Shown piece by piece: positions 35,801-45,557 of a DNA stretch of 64,000 nucleotides. Source of the stretch: Flagellimonas aurea (GTDB lineage Bacteria; Bacteroidota; Bacteroidia; Flavobacteriales; Flavobacteriaceae); NCBI RefSeq assembly GCF_017313785.1, contig NZ_JAFLNL010000002.1, positions 372,001-436,000 on the forward strand, read 5' to 3'. A program made the position numbers and the translations under genes. Below the pieces are notes generated by a model. That model saw only the letters and a program-made list of their open reading frames with translations. It was not told the DNA's origin and did no database searches. The stretch's first letter is position 1. Each line of letters begins with the position of its first letter.

Positions 35801-38800
35801 CCGGTAATTGAATTTACCGTTATGCTTGCATTATCAGGATTATTTCCTGCGGCACATCCAAACTGTACCACATCGGCGGCTGGAATGGTCACAGCGATTG
35901 GAGTTGGTTCATTGATTGTCGGAACACTAATGTCCGAAGTACAATCATTGGTGCCTGTTGCCCTCACCACGTAATCTCCAGGAGCCAAATCGTTAAATGT
36001 CCGTGTGGTGGCATCCCAAGTGAAATCACCTGATGGTATTGGGGTCAATCCACTATCCAACAATTCATAGGTCAATGGTGTGATACCATTATCGGTCTGT
36101 CTTACCGCAATGCTTCCATCATTTGCACCATTACAGCTAACATCGGTAGGTGTAGCGGTGAAGTCCGGTTCTATTGGGTCTGGAACCACAATGGTAAATG
36201 TACGTTCACAAGCTTCGTGGTCCGCTGTGGCATCCACGTACACTTTGATTTCATAATCGCCTGCGGTCGTTGGATGGAATTCAATGGAATTACCTCCCAT
36301 TGAGGTTTTAGGTACCTCAACAGATAATGTGGTAAGATTCTCCACGGAATAATCGTAACTGCCCGAACCTTGTAACGCTTTGATTTCAATAGTGCCATCC
36401 GGTGTGCTAGAACAATCGATAAGTTTGGTCAATTGGGCATTTGCTTGAAGCGGAGGATGAATGGTAAAAGTAGTCCACGTCATAGAACATCCATTACCAT
36501 CAATTATATAAAAGTCATAGTCTCCAGCAGCTACATTGGTAAATAGGCCTCCATTGTTCAAAAATGTCGTTGGAGCTCCAGCTCCTGCGGTTACCATGGC
36601 ATAACGAATACCTCCTACCAAGGAATTTCCTGTTACGGTTACATCTGCACTACCATCACAATTGGCGACCTGAATGTCGTCAATAGTTGGGTTGGGGGTC
36701 AATGTCATTGCAACCGTATATGGAACGCTTGTAGTACATCCATACACATCGGTTACGGTAACATGGTAATCCCCTGCTGGTGAATTAGCAGGTATTTCGA
36801 TTGGGTTTTGAGTGGTTGCAGTAATTGCCGTAAATCCACCTGGACCGGTTACATCAAAGGTGTATGGTGCGGTTCCTCCATTGATATTTGTAACGGAAAT
36901 CAATCCGGGTTGATTACATCCAATTTCTTGAGCTTCTGTAACATCGGCTGTGATTGGAAGTTGTTCTTCAATTAACACGTTTTCACTGCCTCCAAGACAT
37001 GCATCTAGGTTTGAACCATCTACCTGCGTAATGTTTATGTAGTATTCTCCCGCAGATAATCCTGTAAAATCAAGGGTACTTGTATAAGGTACATTTGCCG
37101 CAGATAATCCACCTCCACTAACCTCCAAAGGAGTAGGGTTTCCTAGTTCAAAAAACTCCCATCTCATTTGCGGCTCCGCAAAGTCAGGATTTAGACTGAA
37201 ACTTACACTTCCATTATTGGCGCCATTACAGCTTGGAATTGCCGTTTCCGTTATTTCTATTGGTAAATCAACTCCCGGAATTTCATTGACATTTCGGTCG
37301 CTTTGTCTTATACAACCATTGCTATCCATCACATAGAAAACATAGGTTCTTCCGGGTATTAAACCTGTGAACACATATGGATCGTTCAATCCTTGAGCTG
37401 GCGATGTCCAGGTTGCCAGTGAAGGGTCGAAATCGACAGGGTCTTCCGTATAGGCGTACACATAATCCGGGGTTCCTTGTTCCCCCTGCACCGTTACCTC
37501 CAACTCATTACAATTCACAACAATAGCTGAAATTGAAATATCGAGATCATCCAAAGGATAGGTTAAGGTATATTGTGGTAAATCGTACCTACAAAGTGTG
37601 TTTCCACTACCATCCACTGTCCTGATGGAAGGGCGTACTTCGTCGCCTGATGCCAATCCTAGATCATTAAAAGTATCACTGGCCCTCCAGCTTGTTCCAT
37701 TGTTATGGCTAAATTGAAGCGAACCATTCAATCCACTTGTTGGATACCCGGTAATTCTGAATCCGATAGCTGGGTCGCAATCATCCGAAGGAAATTCAGT
37801 AAGTGCATATCCAGTCAATTCCGGTGGGTCAACTACGTCTAACAAAGTTTGATTCATGCTACATCCTGAACCATCCGTAATTCTAACTTCATAGGTGCCG
37901 GCAATCACATTGTTAAATGTATAAGTTGTAGATGCCAAATTAGAAACTAAAGCAATCTCGGTAGCCCCTTGATATAGCGAATAGGTAAAAGGACCTGCTT
38001 GGGTAATTTGTGCTGGTGAAAGACTTCCTCCTCCATTCAATTGTACATTGGCCACAATGCTTCCGTTACCACCATTACAGTTGGGATCTTCGGGCACAGC
38101 TGCAACTTCCCAATCCACTGCTGGGTTTATGATGATATCTTCTTCAACGACCTCACAAAAAGGTGAAGTGCCGTTGTTGTCTCGGACATATAAATCAAAC
38201 CCGGTTGGGTTTGCAGTGGCAGTGGCATTATCTATCAAGAAATTGTTGGTTGTTCCAAAATCTCCCGAAGTGGGCACGTCACCTTCTGGGACCAATGCAT
38301 AAACCAAAGTACCGTTTCCACCCGATGCTGTTACATTGATAGAACCATCCGCACAACTGCTCACATCCGTCGCTGTAACATTTACCAATAACTGTGCATC
38401 AATGGTAACCTGGGTCACTACATCCTCACATCCAAAAGCATCTTTTACATTGATATCGTATGTACCACTGGCCAATCCTGAAAAGGTATAGGTATCCGGT
38501 GTACTAGCGTCGGGACTTTGCCATGGCCCTCCATCAATCTGGAAGAGATATCCTCCATTTCCTGAAGTTACGGTAATATCGATTGATGCATTATTGCCAC
38601 CGTCATAACAACTGGTGTAACTTACATCATAGGCCAATGTATCTGGAGCATCCAATGTTATGATGTTACTTCTTATCTCACAACCAGAAATATCACGTGC
38701 AATAATCACATAATCACCAGCAGCAAGACCGTTGAATATATTTCCTGTTGGATTTGGGAAGGCCACAATAGAACCTCCTAAACCATTCTCCAAGGCATAC

Positions 38801-41800
38801 TCGTATGTTGGTGTCCCTCCTGTTACCGTTGCCTCGATACTTCCCAATGGATCATTACAGCTTGGACTTTGTAGAATACTTGGGTTTATGGCAAGAACTG
38901 CTGGCTCGTCAATATCTTGGTTGAGTGTAATGGAGCAGCTGGTATCATCTGCCTTACGGACAATCACACTTTGGGTGCCGCTGGACAACGTTGTTGCCGT
39001 AGTCACAGGTGATGTTGTTGATGCAATCCAGTTGCTACCGCCATCTATGGAATACTCAAAGCCTACAGTGGCATCAAAATTTTCTACTTCAAACGTGATG
39101 GAACCATCGTTTGCTCCGTTACAAGAAATATCTGTATGACCGATTACCGTTGCACCAAAGCCATTTCCTGCTTCTATGACCACGGGAATATCCATGGTTC
39201 TTGGACAAGATTCTGGTACCTGTTCCACCAAAATATCGTCGATGGCCACATCGTTACCGCTATTGCCTATTTTTTTGGAAATCAGAATAAAATCCAGTTC
39301 GGTATGCACTCCTGGGTTTATGGCAAAATCAAAGGTGTTCCAAATGCGGTTCTTTGGGATATCATTGGTCTGAACTTCTCCTATTACAGTACTTGTGCCA
39401 GGTATTCTCATCTGCACATAGATATCTGGATCTAGTTGACTTCCGCTTCCCAACAAATTGATTGCCGCGAAGGAAATACGCATATCCTGATTGGGTATAA
39501 TGTCCTTAATTGGTTTTTGATAGATTATTTGACCTGGTGCCGGAGAACCTACATTGATTACCAAATATCTACCATTGGAATCGGAGCCTCCAGAAGTATG
39601 GTCCGTTGGCCTTATCCATGGGCCAAAAGGAGATACGATATAACTCGTTATGGAATATTCAAAATCATTGATTTGTGTATTACTACCAACCTGATCCTCA
39701 TAAGTATAGCCCAATACGTAAGGACTATCAACGGTAGGTCCGCTCCCGAAGTCCTCTAGCAACAGTACGCTTGGGTTTGGCGGGTCACTCTCTGCATATT
39801 CTGCAGTAATGGTATAGGTTCCCGGTGCAATCCCAGAAAAAGTACCATCGGTGGATGTTGTTGCACTGGGCGATGTATTTATGGTATAGCTATAATCGTA
39901 AACCGTTTGGTCCGGAGTTAGCACCACATTTCCATTCCCGTCACAATCATAAGCTAAATCCAAATCAAAGTTTGGAATTGGCAATGGTGGGTCTATGGTA
40001 ATGGGCAGCGTAATTTGGCACCCCCTGGCATCTCTGGCAACCAAAATATGATTCCCTGGTGGCAACAGACCAATTCTTACCGAGGGATCCATCGGGTCGT
40101 CGGCAATGAAGGAACTTCCCCCATCAAAACTAAATTCGTATGGTGCGGTACCTCCTTCCATATTGGTAAACCTTACTTCAGAATTACCATTTACGTCACA
40201 AGTCCCAGTACTTGAAATACCAGCATTTGCCTTGAAGGTTTCCGGGTCGTCCAACGTAAAAGTTGTACTGTCTTCGCAACCATCAGCGCTTCTCACCCTA
40301 ATGGTATAGGTTCCCGGTGATAAATTCACAAAAGTCGGGTCGCTTTGTTGCGTAGCCCAATCATCGATACTATAAGTATAAGGAGTTTGGGACCCTGATA
40401 CGTTCATGGTAACCTGTCCTGTATTTGACCCTTCGCAGGTAATCTCCGAGTCGATGGTCGGAGCTGCTACGGTTAGACTTCCCAAATCATTAATTGTGAC
40501 TTCATTGGAAAGTGCCCAACAATTGTTACCGTCCACCACCACAAATTGGTATGTCCCTTCTTCCCCCGATGGAAAATTGAAAACTCCCGGGGCAATGGTA
40601 TCCCTTTGAAATTCTATGGAAGGGATATCTGAGATACCCGAGTAAGATGTGCTGCCATCTTTTGCCCAAATGGCATATAAATAGGATGGACTTGGATCAC
40701 CTTTTGAAGCACTCAATGTTATAGTACCATCAGTACAGGTTATTTGTTTGGTGGTTGATGCAGTAACTACTGGATCGGGAATTTCCACTATGGTAAACGC
40801 CTCGGTTTCTACACATCCATCATCTGTACTCACAACTACCACATAGTCTCCAGCAAGAAGGTTTTCGAAAGTATAGTCGCTATTGGCATTTGCCAGATTC
40901 TGATTTACAAAGGTTCCCGGATTTCCAGAACCGTCATCCTCGTATAAAACATAACCATAATTGGCCCTTGCTTGGGTCGCCTGGATTCGAACACTTCCCT
41001 GTCCTAAACAAGTTACTGGATTTGTCGTTATGTTGATGCTAAGATCCCTGCGCTGTATACCTATCTCTTCGGTACTAAAAACACAACTGCCGTCCAACGG
41101 ATCTCCAGTTATAGGATCCAATTGGGTAAAATCAACACGGTAAGTTCCTGGGGTACTAATGTTAAAATTAGGTCCATTGTTATCGGTATAGGAAATCAAA
41201 ATCGTTTCCGATGATGTATCCACCAATTGATAGCCATATCCAGAACCTACATTTTGAATTCTGATATGTCCATCAGTGGAACAAAAAATATTCTGCGTAT
41301 CATAATCAAAATCAAGATTGTTCTGAAATACATCAAAGTAGAAAATGCTGTTACATCCACCTGCATATGACAATACGAGCCTATAACGTCCTCCTGTATT
41401 GGCTGTGAAGGAGTTTCCTGTCTCCACTTGATTCCATGTACAGCCCATTTGTGTATTTGGACAATCGGGATTGGTCGCGGCACAGCTGGCCTCGTCCAAT
41501 TTTTCCCATCTAATGGCCTGGGCATCCGTAATATTCAGGACAATATCCTGCGTATCGTTTGTTCCGCATAGAAATATTTGCGGCAGCTGTGAACCATCAT
41601 TTGCACAGGTCACTATTTCACCTTGTATATCGTTTGTGATATCGGCATCCCCATTCAAATTGTTGAAGTAAGTGATTATTGGGTTTACCTGAGTTGTTCC
41701 AAAACGTGTCACCTCCATAGATTCAATGTTGGTTCCACAACTGGCTGATTCTTTTCTAACCAAGTAATTTCCTGTCTCTTGCACAGTAACCGTTGTTGGG

Positions 41801-43599
41801 TCATTATCTGAATCTCCATCGGTATAAACCGTATCGGTTGCATCAATTTGGCCATTTTGGTTCAAATCACGGTACCAAGTGTAGGTATCGTAGCCCTGTC
41901 CTGCTGTAATTACGGTGCTAGCGCCGCAGATTTGGATTTCACTTTCAAAAACACAATTGGTCAAATCGTCCAATAAAAAGTTGGTGGCCCCATTGGTCAC
42001 AAAGCCACAACTGTTCACATTGGATACACTCGGGTCATTTGAAATGGTCTGACCGCTTGTAACTCCATCGTATGTGGAGAATGCGGTATTATGAATGGTA
42101 GAACTACAGGCTGCAACAAAATCGTGACAGTTATCGGATACCTCGACACGAATGATTATTTCATAAGTGTTTCCTCCTTCCGTTACCAATGCATCCGGTA
42201 CTTCAAAAATTATTTCTTCTGGGTCCGTACCACTGGTTGTCATGGTAACACCAGGAGCACCGGATAAATCTATATTGTTTAAATTGACATTATCAGGAAG
42301 TACATCACGAATGATAAAATTGGTAGCATCGTCGTTACCACGGTTCCAAAATCGTAAAACATACTCCAAGGACTGTCCAAGATTGACACCATCTCCGGTG
42401 ATATCGTTTCCAACTAGATCTTTTACCTTTTTCTCTACTATAATTTCCGGGTTGATGATTTCAACCGCAACTGTGGTAAGAAAAAGAATTACTCCTTCGC
42501 TGGAGGTACTGATCAATACTTCACCGCTATCATGGTCGTTGGGCAACACTGAATTCCCAGCATTGGGCAGGTTCAATATATCGGCATCCCAGCCCAAAGT
42601 GTTCCTACTTGCAGGGGTACGGGTATCCACCCAGCTTCCAAGGTGGCTTATGGTACTGTTAAAGACGTTGTTGCTCGGGTTGATGGCATCACTCAGATAA
42701 GTCCAGCTATCGGTTGGATTTGCCCTAAAACGCATACTTGGCCCAGTGACACGGTCACCATCAATTGTACTAGCGCCTATCACCGCATTCACAGGTAGTG
42801 GTGCTGGAACGGTTCTAAAACCACTGAAGGGCACGTTTGTTTGGGAATAGGTACTGCCCATTGCTGCATACCCATCAAAAGTGGAAATATACTTGCTTGT
42901 CGAGTTCTGGTTCTCGTATATCACTACCATGGTCCAACCTGCACTTACATTGCTCTCCGCAGTAGAAGCTACTACATTGGCCACTGTATACTCACCATTG
43001 GGATCGCTAAGACCTGAAAGTAAATGTGTGACCTCCGCATAATTAAGATAAGAGGTCATATTGACCCCGCTCAAATAATCGACATCCACAATACCTGGAT
43101 CGGTTACACCATCACCGTCCCTATCGCCGTCCTTATCATAAATCTGTTCAAACTTAAATTCAGGACCACTGTTCGGGCCGATATCCACATAAGTACCCCC
43201 GGGAATTTTAAATTTCACCTGTTTGTAAGGGTCGTCCCTGTTAGTGTCCCTGTATATCCCGCCCCAATATAGGCCCGCATATACCACAGCAGAACAGCTT
43301 GGTGCGTTCAACTCGGCACTACTGGAACTAAACGTGGATGGATCCCCATCAATATCGATATAATCCATAGTAACGTTCTGGTTACTGGAACTACCATTAT
43401 AATCGGTATTGGGGTCACTGGCAATGCTCACAATATTATTGGCCACATATACCAAATCTCCTTTTACCTTCATATTGTCACCTGGCAATCTGGGTTCGAA
43501 CGGTACGGAAAGTTGTGCTTGGGACAGCGATACAAATGCTATAAAGAACAAAAGGAATAGGGTCCTGTTGGAATGAATAGCAAAGAATTTATAATTCAT
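32821..43599 (-). CDS. Giant SprB-repeat surface adhesin with type IX sorting domain
   Basis: A 3592-aa protein with a signal peptide (FIAFVSLSQAQ). Order: an N-terminal domain of ~380 residues (YAGLYWGG); a DUF11-like domain (about 385-500; YVLRFWNRGNDDATNF); Cys-rich linkers; long arrays of SprB-type repeats of ~75-80 aa from about 930 to 3480 (pattern CNGANDGSIT...YEYSIDGG...L..GxYTV.V.DA.GC); and a type B sorting domain at the end (FFTPDGDGLNDTW, FDRYGRSIYKM, GDYWYIIKL). A non-repeat jelly-roll-like insert lies at about 1270-1480. The type IX system would export it to the surface, where such proteins act in gliding or adhesion. The gene is uninterrupted and the largest in the window. Confidence 0.93.
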   Translation of the reverse strand: MNYKFFAIHSNRTLFLLFFIAFVSLSQAQLSVPFEPRLPGDNMKVKGDLVYVANNIVSIASDPNTDYNGSSSNQNVTMDYIDIDGDPSTFSSSSAELNAPSCSAVVYAGLYWGGIYRDTNRDDPYKQVKFKIPGGTYVDIGPNSGPEFKFEQIYDKDGDRDGDGVTDPGIVDVDYLSGVNMTSYLNYAEVTHLLSGLSDPNGEYTVANVVASTAESNVSAGWTMVVIYENQNSTSKYISTFDGYAAMGSTYSQTNVPFSGFRTVPAPLPVNAVIGASTIDGDRVTGPSMRFRANPTDSWTYLSDAINPSNNVFNSTISHLGSWVDTRTPASRNTLGWDADILNLPNAGNSVLPNDHDSGEVLISTSSEGVILFLTTVAVEIINPEIIVEKKVKDLVGNDITGDGVNLGQSLEYVLRFWNRGNDDATNFIIRDVLPDNVNLNNIDLSGAPGVTMTTSGTDPEEIIFEVPDALVTEGGNTYEIIIRVEVSDNCHDFVAACSSTIHNTAFSTYDGVTSGQTISNDPSVSNVNSCGFVTNGATNFLLDDLTNCVFESEIQICGASTVITAGQGYDTYTWYRDLNQNGQIDATDTVYTDGDSDNDPTTVTVQETGNYLVRKESASCGTNIESMEVTRFGTTQVNPIITYFNNLNGDADITNDIQGEIVTCANDGSQLPQIFLCGTNDTQDIVLNITDAQAIRWEKLDEASCAATNPDCPNTQMGCTWNQVETGNSFTANTGGRYRLVLSYAGGCNSIFYFDVFQNNLDFDYDTQNIFCSTDGHIRIQNVGSGYGYQLVDTSSETILISYTDNNGPNFNISTPGTYRVDFTQLDPITGDPLDGSCVFSTEEIGIQRRDLSINITTNPVTCLGQGSVRIQATQARANYGYVLYEDDGSGNPGTFVNQNLANANSDYTFENLLAGDYVVVVSTDDGCVETEAFTIVEIPDPVVTASTTKQITCTDGTITLSASKGDPSPSYLYAIWAKDGSTSYSGISDIPSIEFQRDTIAPGVFNFPSGEEGTYQFVVVDGNNCWALSNEVTINDLGSLTVAAPTIDSEITCEGSNTGQVTMNVSGSQTPYTYSIDDWATQQSDPTFVNLSPGTYTIRVRSADGCEDSTTFTLDDPETFKANAGISSTGTCDVNGNSEVRFTNMEGGTAPYEFSFDGGSSFIADDPMDPSVRIGLLPPGNHILVARDARGCQITLPITIDPPLPIPNFDLDLAYDCDGNGNVVLTPDQTVYDYSYTINTSPSATTSTDGTFSGIAPGTYTITAEYAESDPPNPSVLLLEDFGSGPTVDSPYVLGYTYEDQVGSNTQINDFEYSITSYIVSPFGPWIRPTDHTSGGSDSNGRYLVINVGSPAPGQIIYQKPIKDIIPNQDMRISFAAINLLGSGSQLDPDIYVQMRIPGTSTVIGEVQTNDIPKNRIWNTFDFAINPGVHTELDFILISKKIGNSGNDVAIDDILVEQVPESCPRTMDIPVVIEAGNGFGATVIGHTDISCNGANDGSITFEVENFDATVGFEYSIDGGSNWIASTTSPVTTATTLSSGTQSVIVRKADDTSCSITLNQDIDEPAVLAINPSILQSPSCNDPLGSIEATVTGGTPTYEYALENGLGGSIVAFPNPTGNIFNGLAAGDYVIIARDISGCEIRSNIITLDAPDTLAYDVSYTSCYDGGNNASIDITVTSGNGGYLFQIDGGPWQSPDASTPDTYTFSGLASGTYDINVKDAFGCEDVVTQVTIDAQLLVNVTATDVSSCADGSINVTASGGNGTLVYALVPEGDVPTSGDFGTTNNFLIDNATATANPTGFDLYVRDNNGTSPFCEVVEEDIIINPAVDWEVAAVPEDPNCNGGNGSIVANVQLNGGGSLSPAQITQAGPFTYSLYQGATEIALVSNLASTTYTFNNVIAGTYEVRITDGSGCSMNQTLLDVVDPPELTGYALTEFPSDDCDPAIGFRITGYPTSGLNGSLQFSHNNGTSWRASDTFNDLGLASGDEVRPSIRTVDGSGNTLCRYDLPQYTLTYPLDDLDISISAIVVNCNELEVTVQGEQGTPDYVYAYTEDPVDFDPSLATWTSPAQGLNDPYVFTGLIPGRTYVFYVMDSNGCIRQSDRNVNEIPGVDLPIEITETAIPSCNGANNGSVSFSLNPDFAEPQMRWEFFELGNPTPLEVSGGGLSAANVPYTSTLDFTGLSAGEYYINITQVDGSNLDACLGGSENVLIEEQLPITADVTEAQEIGCNQPGLISVTNINGGTAPYTFDVTGPGGFTAITATTQNPIEIPANSPAGDYHVTVTDVYGCTTSVPYTVAMTLTPNPTIDDIQVANCDGSADVTVTGNSLVGGIRYAMVTAGAGAPTTFLNNGGLFTNVAAGDYDFYIIDGNGCSMTWTTFTIHPPLQANAQLTKLIDCSSTPDGTIEIKALQGSGSYDYSVENLTTLSVEVPKTSMGGNSIEFHPTTAGDYEIKVYVDATADHEACERTFTIVVPDPIEPDFTATPTDVSCNGANDGSIAVRQTDNGITPLTYELLDSGLTPIPSGDFTWDATTRTFNDLAPGDYVVRATGTNDCTSDISVPTINEPTPIAVTIPAADVVQFGCAAGNNPDNASITVNSITGGTGTYVRYEFVDPSSNVVQNGNNNELIISNRAGGIYTINVYDDTGCLGTTTAMIRPFDELQDATINVEYDISCANSGETITIIADGLLSDSTTGPHDYEFEEISTGNTNAVGTFTGLQVGLHSFRVTNTDTGCSIIVTHNVEEIEQFQINMNEDAPVVCAGDDAQYHFELTGGYSGDFTWTVYNTNGTLSDTSDDTQYGPLGSGSGTTSGNIDLPKGTYRVEVVQGDFPFCTKETTITVGGADAVLDATITEIGNASCANDQGRLSVTPTGGIAPYTISIPSLGLTQTNVYSYVFTNLTDGTYTIEVTDAAGCTNDTLSGTIQTVDPLLADITPATQTLDCIGDSDGSITATLTSGGVGTVLFSLNRIENGSTVSTSSTQTSSTFNNLSAGTYSINISDDAGCTVTTAEVVINDPNPVRANLVLSRRLTCDTPAQLTLTVSGGTPFAGNEYRFSTSKSGPYTAMPGGNTHVFDVSPRTAPYQFYVIDANGCDPVLSSGVTVIDVVPLTAEVENYNPHVNCNGDSTAFISVDADGGLGNYVYGLYQDSAMTIPVAPTNLNGYFDGLPQGTYYAGVISGDCEWVSGAINVTEPTPLSITSDVTNVTCMGADDGSIVLDVSGGTAGYQYAISPNLNQFVDEGTFTDLAAGDYTVIVQDANGCFEVLDFTITQPDALTVTSTAEHEICFGSEDGLINLEVQGGTAPYSTSLNSSQDENFVEGQMSYGNLASGDYVVFIRDANGCMTTEIVTINSGVNLEGSVEVVYECDGDSPTNYLDLNFEDPSMVSDLLYGLDSNDPNDMVLTSDFTNLAPGEHTLTVAHANGCDRTFTFEVEGFDPLTLALSNNNINEITATVTGGNPNYTFEVDGVSYGEDNTFLIRETATYAVTVTDENGCSVTQEIFMEFIDIEIPNFFTPDGDGLNDTWKPRNIEVFPNITISIFDRYGRSIYKMLQDTDPWDGFYNQADLPTGDYWYIIKLNGDEDTREFVGHFTLYR

Positions 43600-43640
43600 G
43601 CTTGAGGTTTTGGATAGTGTCGGTTATTTGACTGCGGTAT

Positions 43641-43648
43641 CAAATCTA
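43641..43648 (-). promoter_or_regulatory. Candidate -7 box of the adhesin gene
   Basis: TAGATTTG on the minus strand is a perfect TAnnTTTG, 41 bases upstream of the adhesin ATG. No clear -33 TTG was found at the usual distance, so this is tentative. Confidence 0.4.
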
Positions 43649-43802
43649 TCCAAAGAAGAAAACGTGAGGAATCTTATGTTGTGGAAGGCTTGCAAAATGT
43701 TGCAAACCTTACATATACTGGTGTTTAGAACTATTCTAAATCATAAAAATCTTTGATAAAATGGGGGGCTCACAGTATCTAACCATCAAAAAAAGCTATA
43801 CA

Positions 43803-45557
43803 TCAGTAGGATAATTTAGGCTCCAACCATATCCACCCCAAGGAGAAAAGAAGCAAAATATAGAACCAAAATGGGGATACAGGTTCCAATTCTTTATTTA
43901 ATATCGACGCTGAGTCATCAAAGGTATTTTTAGAGCCGAATTTTCGATAATTTACTTTCATAATTTCCGATTGACCGATAGACTGAAGTTCTTCGTCCTC
44001 ATATACAAAATAACTTAATGGCAGAATGGAATCACTGAAAACTCGGAGCTGGTTCCAGCCAGTTTTTTTGGGATATACAACTCCAGTAAACTTATTGGGC
44101 ACCAAAACGTCTTCAAGCAATGGAATAATTTCATCGTCGTTGACCTGGACTTGGAAATCGGTCAACGGGGTCTGTACTTCGAATTGAAAAGGCTCATCGC
44201 GTCTTGGAATTTGGGTAATTGCCGTCCATTTCAGCATTGATTCCTGTTCCTTTGCAATATTGTTTAGTATTTGAGTCCAGATTTGAGCATAAAGTGCTTC
44301 CTTTCCATCCAAAATCAATTGATAAGTATTCTGGAGCAAGGTTGTACCGATTTTCCCTTTTTGAATTGGTAAGTAGGCCGCCACGGCAACGGAATCCATC
44401 AAAATCTCTTGTGACCGTAAAGTTTCCTTAAACTCATACGGGTACTTTGATAAGGTTTGTGCGGGCTGGCCCAATACGATTTCGGTAACATAATCCCGAT
44501 TGAATTGAAACGGGGATTGACTTTTTGAAAGTCTGAACAAACCTTCACCGGCCTGCACAAAAACACCAAGACCTTGCGATTCAGCAACCTCTTCCATGGC
44601 TTCTTTTGAGGCACGTCCCAAACCGGTGTACGAATCCGTATCAATAATCAAGAGGTCATACTCCTTCAAATTTTCGGAAGTAAAGCCATACATAGATCCC
44701 GAAGCTCCATTGAAATATTCAAACTTATATTTCCCTTTGGTGAGTTGCGTTCGGGCCAAGACCTCATGTCCTTTTTCAGTCAAGAAGTTTTTGAGATATT
44801 TCGTCTCAAAAGTTGGAAATGTATTGACCATTAGAATCTTTAAGGGTCTTCCCTCCTTTACCTGAATAGGTACCGGCTCATTGGATACAACTTCACCATC
44901 TCCCCTTTTTTCCAAAAGATGATATACAAATTTTCCACTTGCTTTCGGCTCTGCGCTGAGTGTTACCACCTGAGCATCTGTTTCTTCAAAAAGCACTGAA
45001 TCCAAAGGGTTTTCGGCATTATCAGCTAAAATGGCCCAATGACCTGCTTTGGGCTTTGCGTATTTGGCCCTTATTTCCAAAGGTTCACCTAAAATCATTT
45101 CGTTATTTCTGGAAATCACGGTCCACCCTTCTATCTCATCACTCCCTAAAAAAGCAACGGATTTATTCTCGACCTGCCAAAAATCAAATGCTTCCAATCC
45201 ATGTCCCAACAGAAAAATGGAATCCACGTCGGTTAAAAGGGACAACGTGCGTCCTTTTGTATACTCCTCGGTTTTGATTCGTTTGTAAATTGACTTCAAA
45301 CTATCCAGTTGGGTCGGGCTATAGCCTGCGGTCAAAACAATTCCTTTACCCCTTTCGGATTCTTGATAGGTACTTGGTTTCAATACAATCATGCAAAGCG
45401 AGACGATGGCCAAAAATGATGCGATCAGTTTCACATAAAACCGTCGTTCTTTTCGTTGCGACCATTCCTTCCAGATAAAAACAACCCAAAGAACCAGTCC
45501 CACTATAATCACTGGCCATAAAAGATTCTGGTTCAAAAACACCACGCCATCATTCAT
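43803..45557 (-). CDS. Membrane protein at the end of the MoxR/BatA operon
   Basis: A 584-aa protein with two N-terminal helices (WPVIIVGLVLWVVFIW and LIASFLAIVSLCMIVL), a large extracytoplasmic region and a C-terminal helix (PFWFYILLLFSLGWIWL). The middle contains a Rossmann-like segment, KILMVNTFPTFETKYLKNFL...EYDLLIIDTD, recalling glutamine-amidotransferase-like domains in BatA-cluster membrane proteins. Its start overlaps the stop of the preceding gene by 8 bases. It is the last gene of a five- or six-gene operon. Function unknown. Confidence 0.75.
   Translation of the reverse strand: MNDGVVFLNQNLLWPVIIVGLVLWVVFIWKEWSQRKERRFYVKLIASFLAIVSLCMIVLKPSTYQESERGKGIVLTAGYSPTQLDSLKSIYKRIKTEEYTKGRTLSLLTDVDSIFLLGHGLEAFDFWQVENKSVAFLGSDEIEGWTVISRNNEMILGEPLEIRAKYAKPKAGHWAILADNAENPLDSVLFEETDAQVVTLSAEPKASGKFVYHLLEKRGDGEVVSNEPVPIQVKEGRPLKILMVNTFPTFETKYLKNFLTEKGHEVLARTQLTKGKYKFEYFNGASGSMYGFTSENLKEYDLLIIDTDSYTGLGRASKEAMEEVAESQGLGVFVQAGEGLFRLSKSQSPFQFNRDYVTEIVLGQPAQTLSKYPYEFKETLRSQEILMDSVAVAAYLPIQKGKIGTTLLQNTYQLILDGKEALYAQIWTQILNNIAKEQESMLKWTAITQIPRRDEPFQFEVQTPLTDFQVQVNDDEIIPLLEDVLVPNKFTGVVYPKKTGWNQLRVFSDSILPLSYFVYEDEELQSIGQSEIMKVNYRKFGSKNTFDDSASILNKELEPVSPFWFYILLLFSLGWIWLEPKLSY

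Noticed and set aside
42167..42700. 177-aa open frame on the plus strand opposite the adhesin gene
   Set aside because: It is antisense within a clearly coding repeat region, and long antisense frames are expected from the codon pattern of such repeats.
32821..43599. Repeated DNA blocks suggesting a CRISPR array or tandem repeat locus
   Set aside because: The repetition is at the protein level (SprB units of ~75-80 aa) inside one open frame. No short identical DNA repeats with spacers are seen.
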